From positions 2,542,001 through 2,606,000 of the forward strand of contig NZ_AP019547.1 in assembly GCF_013168275.1 (NCBI RefSeq): a stretch of DNA of 64,000 nucleotides. The letters run 5' to 3'. The notes below the pieces were generated by a model. That model saw only the letters and a program-made list of their open reading frames with translations. It was not told the DNA's origin and made no database searches. The position numbers were made by a program, and so were the translations under genes. Shown one piece after another: positions 59,454 to 64,000 of this stretch; positions within the stretch are counted from its first letter, which is position 1, and every line of letters begins with the position of its first letter. This stretch comes from Candidatus Nitrotoga sp. AM1P (GTDB taxonomy: Bacteria > Pseudomonadota > Gammaproteobacteria > Burkholderiales > Gallionellaceae).

Positions 59454-60965
59454 TCATTTCAAATGCAACAAGGGAATTAACCCAAACCAAATGATATAGG
59501 TCAGCGATGCCACCATCAGTCCATCAATGCGGCCGCATAGCTGTTCTTGTCTCCAGGCACGGTAAATCAGAAATCCGAGCAGACAAATATGGGGCAGCAC
59601 CCACGGTAGCAATCCTTCAAAGCTCCCGCGCAAAGCCGGCTGATCTTTGATGAGTACCACGACCAATGGTGCCGCGGCGGCCAGTACCAGAGCTAGCAGC
59701 GCTGTCCAGCCTAATCCCAGGCGTACTACCAAGGTGCGCTTGCCAGCTTGTTTATCTGCCTCGAAGTCCGGGATACCTGAGAGGATGATGGCCGGCATTA
59801 CCGCCAGAAGCAGCGGCAGGCTAATGAGCCAAGGAAAGGGGCTGTTCCATTCCCCACCTTGAAATATATAGCCGCACAGTATTACACCAAAGCTGTGGGT
59901 GACAGCCACATTGAGTTCCCCCAAACCACGCCAGGCGAGCTTCAGGGGAGGCGCGGTATAACCCAGTCCTAACACTGTCATTATGAGTATAACGATAGGT
60001 ACAGCACTGTTGCCTGCAAGATAATCCATGAGCAAGCCGGTACAGGCCGCGGCGGCCATCAATGATATTACGATGCCTACACGTAGTTCACCGAAACTTA
60101 GATTTTTATCCACAAGTACCCGAGAGCCACCAGTAAAGGGGCCGAAATGACGGTTGCACCGGTCGCTTTCATAGTCGAACCAATCATTGGTAAATACCGT
60201 GGCTGCCTCCAGAAAGAACAGACAGGCATAACCCAGCCAGTAGACCGATGGATTCCAGTCTCCAGTAGCCGCGGCCGCGCCCAATGCGCCTACCGTATAG
60301 GCCATCCAGGTCATCGGATAAAATTGGAGCCGTAACGCCTTGAGCCATGCTTTTAGCTTAGTGGTAACACGGTCGACATAGCTTGAGGCACCATTTCTTA
60401 AGGAAAAACCGAGTCCTCGAGCTTGTTCCAACCACTGGGCCCGTTGAACCGGCTCGGAGTCCTTTACTGGACCCAGCGCAAGAATGCGGGTAGTAGTGAT
60501 CCCACAGAAGCCCAACGCGGATCGCTTCATGGCATTATGACCGGGGGCGCGATAGATGAATCGGTAAACCCAAGACGGCATATCTAACGTGGTGATGAGA
60601 TGGGCTGTCTTGCCGGTCAGCAGCCCCTCGAAGTGGCCGTCATCACGTTCTCTGAAAGCAAATCCCGGTAACAGTATTCGGTCGAGAAATCCTTTAAGAC
60701 GAGCCGGCCCTACTCCCCACCAGGCAGGATAGATAAAAGTTATATGATCTGCCCACGTGATGAGCTGCAAGGCGCGTTCCAGATCAGGTTCCAGTGGCTG
60801 ATCCCGCGGCGAAACCGGATGTACGTCAAGGTCGAAGTCTATCGCCCCCAAATCTATCTTCTCAATTTCCATACCAGCCGCTAGCACGCCATTTTCATAG
60901 GCGTTTGCAAGGGCGGAACATAGGCTGGGGCTACGTGGATGTCCCAAGATCACAAGTATCTTCAT
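59454..60965 (-). CDS. Fusion of NAD(P)H-quinone reductase (flavodoxin-like) and UbiA prenyltransferase
   Basis: 503 residues in one frame. Residues 1-195 are a flavodoxin-fold NAD(P)H oxidoreductase of the NQO/MdaB/KefG type (LVILGHPRSPSLCSALANAY, FIYPAWWGVGPARLKGFLDR, with FMN-binding PAWWG). Residues about 213-503 are a polytopic UbiA-type prenyltransferase, with both aspartate motifs: NDWFDYESD (260-268) and DFEAD (400-404). The second motif context (GIPDFEADKQAGKRTL) is MenA-like. The polypeptide would reduce a quinone and prenylate an aromatic acceptor at the membrane. No stop or frameshift breaks the joint (about 195-215). The AraC-type gene upstream may control it. The substrate is unknown. 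Confidence 0.9.
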   Translation of the reverse strand: MKILVILGHPRSPSLCSALANAYENGVLAAGMEIEKIDLGAIDFDLDVHPVSPRDQPLEPDLERALQLITWADHITFIYPAWWGVGPARLKGFLDRILLPGFAFRERDDGHFEGLLTGKTAHLITTLDMPSWVYRFIYRAPGHNAMKRSALGFCGITTTRILALGPVKDSEPVQRAQWLEQARGLGFSLRNGASSYVDRVTTKLKAWLKALRLQFYPMTWMAYTVGALGAAAATGDWNPSVYWLGYACLFFLEAATVFTNDWFDYESDRCNRHFGPFTGGSRVLVDKNLSFGELRVGIVISLMAAAACTGLLMDYLAGNSAVPIVILIMTVLGLGYTAPPLKLAWRGLGELNVAVTHSFGVILCGYIFQGGEWNSPFPWLISLPLLLAVMPAIILSGIPDFEADKQAGKRTLVVRLGLGWTALLALVLAAAAPLVVVLIKDQPALRGSFEGLLPWVLPHICLLGFLIYRAWRQEQLCGRIDGLMVASLTYIIWFGLIPLLHLK

Positions 60966-61347
<382 letters not shown>

Positions 61348-62352
61348 TCAAGGATTCAGTGCTCGCAATTTATTTTCTCTCCATTCGCTCGCCGTTATGC
61401 CAAATTTCGTGCGGAATACGCGCGAAAAATGGGATGAGCTGTTGAATCCGCAGCTATACGCAATCTGGCTTATTGTTAGATGCGATTTGGCTGGATTTTG
61501 TAGCGCTAGTTTGCATGCGAGAAGACGGCGCGTCCAGATCCATGCGCTCAACGTTTGCTCCTCCATTTTGAACAAGCGATGGATGTGAGCCGGTGAAATC
61601 CGCAGGGATTGGGACACTTTCTGGACTGACAATTCCGGATCATTCAGGTTATCGAAGACATACTGCTTGATCCGAGCCATGTGGAATAGTGTCAGGTTCG
61701 ATTTCACCGCGTCGATTCCGGCGGAAAACTCGGCTATGTTAGTAGCGAAAATTTCGGTCAACGCATTCGCGGCGTGGGCCATGGTATGCATGGATATAGT
61801 TTCGAACGAGGTCTGGAAGCAATAGTCGGCCATCAAGGTCAGCAATTTTGTTGTCGGGTTTTGACTGCTTAGAGTAGTGGCCGTCAGTGTATCAATTGTT
61901 GGAATCATTGTTCGCATCATATCCGCAGGAAACACCAACACGGTCTGTGAAAACGCAGAGTCAAATGCCAGTTCATAGCACCGAGCGCTTGAATACAGGG
62001 CCATATCTCCTGAGACGAGGCTGGCCTCGCGACCATCCTGCCGCACTAAACTGCTGCCTTGGCGCTGAATGTTTAGTAAAAAATATTCGTCGTCGGTTTC
62101 TTTGATGAGCCGCTTAGTACGCGTCACTTGCTGGGCGCTCGCCGCCACTTGTGAGATGTCCACATGCGCGATTTTGCGCAAATGAATAGTCCCATGAAAC
62201 TGCACTTGGGGCGCAATCAAACTGCAATCAACCTGAATCAAATGCTGACAGACCATGTCAGTCCAGAACGCGATTTTCTCTGTTTTACACACCGTATCAG
62301 TTGACAAACTCTTAATGTCTGCAACTGCTTGTTGGCGGTTATTTATGTCCAT
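61348..62352 (-). CDS. AraC-family transcriptional regulator
   Basis: 334 residues. The N-terminal cupin-like AraC_binding_2 domain (about 25-190; FHGTIHLRKIAHVDISQV, EYFLLNIQRQGSSLVRQDGRE, GDMALYSSARCYEL) and the C-terminal pair of helix-turn-helix motifs (about 230-330: VQKVSQSLRISPAHIHRLFK, ISQIAYSCGFNSSSHFSRVFRTKFG). It belongs to the FeaR-like or related AraC type, and the effector is unknown. It reads towards the quinone-reductase-UbiA gene on the same strand, so it could control that gene. Confidence 0.93.
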   Translation of the reverse strand: MDINNRQQAVADIKSLSTDTVCKTEKIAFWTDMVCQHLIQVDCSLIAPQVQFHGTIHLRKIAHVDISQVAASAQQVTRTKRLIKETDDEYFLLNIQRQGSSLVRQDGREASLVSGDMALYSSARCYELAFDSAFSQTVLVFPADMMRTMIPTIDTLTATTLSSQNPTTKLLTLMADYCFQTSFETISMHTMAHAANALTEIFATNIAEFSAGIDAVKSNLTLFHMARIKQYVFDNLNDPELSVQKVSQSLRISPAHIHRLFKMEEQTLSAWIWTRRLLACKLALQNPAKSHLTISQIAYSCGFNSSSHFSRVFRTKFGITASEWRENKLRALNP

Positions 62353-62632
62353 TCTTTTCTTATCATGAGACGATCAGTAAAGTATAGCGATACTTATGAT
62401 AAAGCATTTTTTATTCATGAAGTTACATTAATAACGAAGTGGGCTCGTACGGCCGTCTAACTATTGGCGCACGGTAACACTGAAGTGTCAGGCAGCGACA
62501 GCCCCCAGTTTGCTAATCTATTCGAGCAGTCACCACAAACATGGGTTGTTATTAAATTCACTGCAAAAAGTTGCGCTTGAAAGTTGAATCCAACCCATTC
62601 AATAGCGAACTAAAAAACATTAAGGAAACGTA
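62353..62632. other. Divergent region, AraC gene / DUF1036 gene
   Basis: 280 bp with no gene. It contains the promoters of the two divergent genes. AAGGAAACGTA at the end is the ribosome site of the next gene. No palindrome of note. Confidence 0.4.
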
Positions 62633-64000
62633 ATGCGTCCACTATTCATTCGTATATTCATATTGTTGGGTTTGTTTCTCCCGGCGCTCGCTTCAGCGAA
62701 TGCATTTACAATTTGTAATCAGTCAGCCGTCCCGATTTCTGCCGCCCTTGCGCGCTTTGACAGTGACGCATCAACATCAACTTTCTCGTCGTACGGGTGG
62801 TACAACATCAGTGCGGGTGCTTGCTCGTTAGTTTCAAGCACATCAACGAATTATAGATTTTTTTATGTATATGCTGAGGGGGATGGAGGGAAAATTTGGA
62901 ACGACAGTAGCATGTCTAATCCAGCGTGTGTAGATCCAATCAATTCGTTTCATATTATAAATGCAGGTGCAAACTGCGCAACGCGTAGCTACCAGCAGAA
63001 AGGTTTTATTTCCGTTGATACAGGAAATAGTGCCACATTTACCTACAACATCACGGCAACGCCGGCTGTATCTCCGGCCTTGTCCTTGACCGGTTTGTGG
63101 TGGAACCAGAACGAATCCGGATGGGGGATTAGTCTCACGCAGCAGGGATCGATGGTTTTCGCGGCATGGTTTACCTACGGCTCAACCGGTCAACCAGAGT
63201 GGTTGGTCATGTCGTCATGCCCGGTGGTTGAGAATGCTTGTATGGGAGACATCTATAAAGTGGTGGGCGGCACCAAGCTTGGCGTGCCTTGGAATGGAGC
63301 AGGTAAAGTGGTCACCAAGGTAGGAGTGGGAACCCTCATATTTGCTGACAATAACACCGGGACACTCAACTATTCGGTGGATGGCGTGAGTGGAACCAAG
63401 CAAATTACCCGGCAGATATTTGAATCAGGCTCATCTCAACCTGCCATCGATTATTCAGCACTCTGGTGGAATGAGAATGAGTCCGGCTGGGGGGTTGCCA
63501 TTACGCAGCAATATGGCATGATTTTTGCGGTCATGTACACGTACGATACCAGTGGGAATCCAGTTTGGTACGTCGCCTCCGGTTGTCCCTTGTCAGGTGA
63601 TAACTGCACAGGCGATTTATATAAGGTCACCGGAGGATCTGAGCCAAACGTGACATGGAACGGCGCCAATAAGGTGGTGGCTAAGGTCGGCACTGTCAGT
63701 TTCGTTTTTAACGACAGCAGCACTGGCGTCATGTCTTATGTTATCAATGGGGTGAGTGGATCCAAGGCTATTTCAAGGCAACTGTTCGGGGAGGCAGTAG
63801 CTGCAACTTACCAGTCTGCCTATGATGCTTGTTACATAGGAACACCTCTGCTGTATACCAGTAATTATTGTGCAGCCTATGCTAATGCAATTGTTGCGGG
63901 TAGCACCCCCCTAGTTGCCAATCAAGCTGGTGCGGTCGCTGCGGGTAGTAACGTTGGAAATATCGGCATGGGCGGGGCAATTACTGCCACTGGTACACCA
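62633..64000 (+). CDS. Secreted DUF1036 protein with tandem Trp-rich repeats, cut by the right edge
   Basis: 456 codons open to the window end (partial). The ATG at 62633 has AAGGAAACGTA before it and starts a signal peptide (MRPLFIRIFILLGLFLPALA, cleavage after SA, residue 22). Residues about 24-120 match DUF1036 (FTICNQSAVPISAALARFD, GWYNISAGACSLV, FFYVYAEGDGG). Two repeats of about 120 residues follow, starting near 155 and 276 (LWWNQNESGWGISLTQQGS, LWWNENESGWGVAITQQYG). Each has W/G-rich strands and a Cys-Cys pair (SSCPVVENACMGD / SGCPLSGDNCTGD) that probably forms a disulfide. After about 385 it becomes Ala/Gly-rich. Function unknown; an extracellular or surface protein. Confidence 0.85.
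   Translation, partial: MRPLFIRIFILLGLFLPALASANAFTICNQSAVPISAALARFDSDASTSTFSSYGWYNISAGACSLVSSTSTNYRFFYVYAEGDGGKIWNDSSMSNPACVDPINSFHIINAGANCATRSYQQKGFISVDTGNSATFTYNITATPAVSPALSLTGLWWNQNESGWGISLTQQGSMVFAAWFTYGSTGQPEWLVMSSCPVVENACMGDIYKVVGGTKLGVPWNGAGKVVTKVGVGTLIFADNNTGTLNYSVDGVSGTKQITRQIFESGSSQPAIDYSALWWNENESGWGVAITQQYGMIFAVMYTYDTSGNPVWYVASGCPLSGDNCTGDLYKVTGGSEPNVTWNGANKVVAKVGTVSFVFNDSSTGVMSYVINGVSGSKAISRQLFGEAVAATYQSAYDACYIGTPLLYTSNYCAAYANAIVAGSTPLVANQAGAVAAGSNVGNIGMGGAITATGTP

Overview
The window looks like an ordinary chromosomal stretch of a mesophilic betaproteobacterium. The gene set (Coq7, RelA plus a basic-amino-acid decarboxylase, Dcd, Mrp/ApbC, MetG, DnaE, and the lolB-ispE-tRNA-Gln-prs-rplY-pth-ychF block) and the mid-range base composition fit Nitrosomonadales/Gallionellaceae best. 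That placement is inferred from gene style, not from a marker gene. No rRNA, IS element, phage, CRISPR array or replication origin is visible.

Layout. 1-8.2 kb: a secreted Sel1-repeat protein, a large GGDEF-EAL c-di-GMP protein, a YqaA-type membrane protein, a DUF4197 protein and a HerA/YjgR-like ATPase. 8.2-14.9 kb: lpdA (with its own lipoyl domain), proA, trpC, a porin and coq7. 15-27.5 kb: a C-terminally truncated relA, an Orn/Lys/Arg decarboxylase, a small conserved protein, dcd, apbC, metG and dnaE. 27.8-45.2 kb is the accessory, signalling-rich part. It holds a receiver-PAS protein, a Crp/Fnr-type regulator, a BON-domain lipoprotein, an 8.7-kb cyclic beta-1,2-glucan synthase, a decayed remnant of a Gcr-type site-specific recombinase, and a histidine kinase / response regulator / hybrid kinase cluster whose kinase carries a FixL-like PAS domain. 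45.2-50.4 kb: a small membrane protein, mutM, a tiny lipoprotein and a GldA-GldF-GldG-type ABC operon. 50.6-57.4 kb: the conserved block from a TPR lipoprotein and lolB through ychF, with tRNA-Gln(UUG). 57.5-64 kb: a secreted delta-60/DUF5648 protein, a quinone-reductase-UbiA prenyltransferase fusion, an AraC-type regulator and a secreted DUF1036 protein cut by the right edge.

How genes may work together. The 28.6-31.2 kb intergenic regions contain imperfect 16-bp palindromes (consensus TGTRCGNTANCRCACA). One lies between the Crp/Fnr-type gene and the BON lipoprotein gene, and another copy lies at the left edge of the window. This suggests an envelope or redox stress regulon. The kinase cluster at 40.6-45.2 kb has no visible effector gene beside it. 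The AraC regulator is a plausible but unproven controller of the neighbouring quinone-reductase-UbiA fusion.

The points most worth following up are the NAD(P)H-quinone-reductase/UbiA fusion, the RelA without its C-terminal ACT domain, the FixL-like haem-PAS signature in the kinase, the Gcr recombinase relic and the palindromic operator family. No complete new multi-gene system is proven by the sequence alone.
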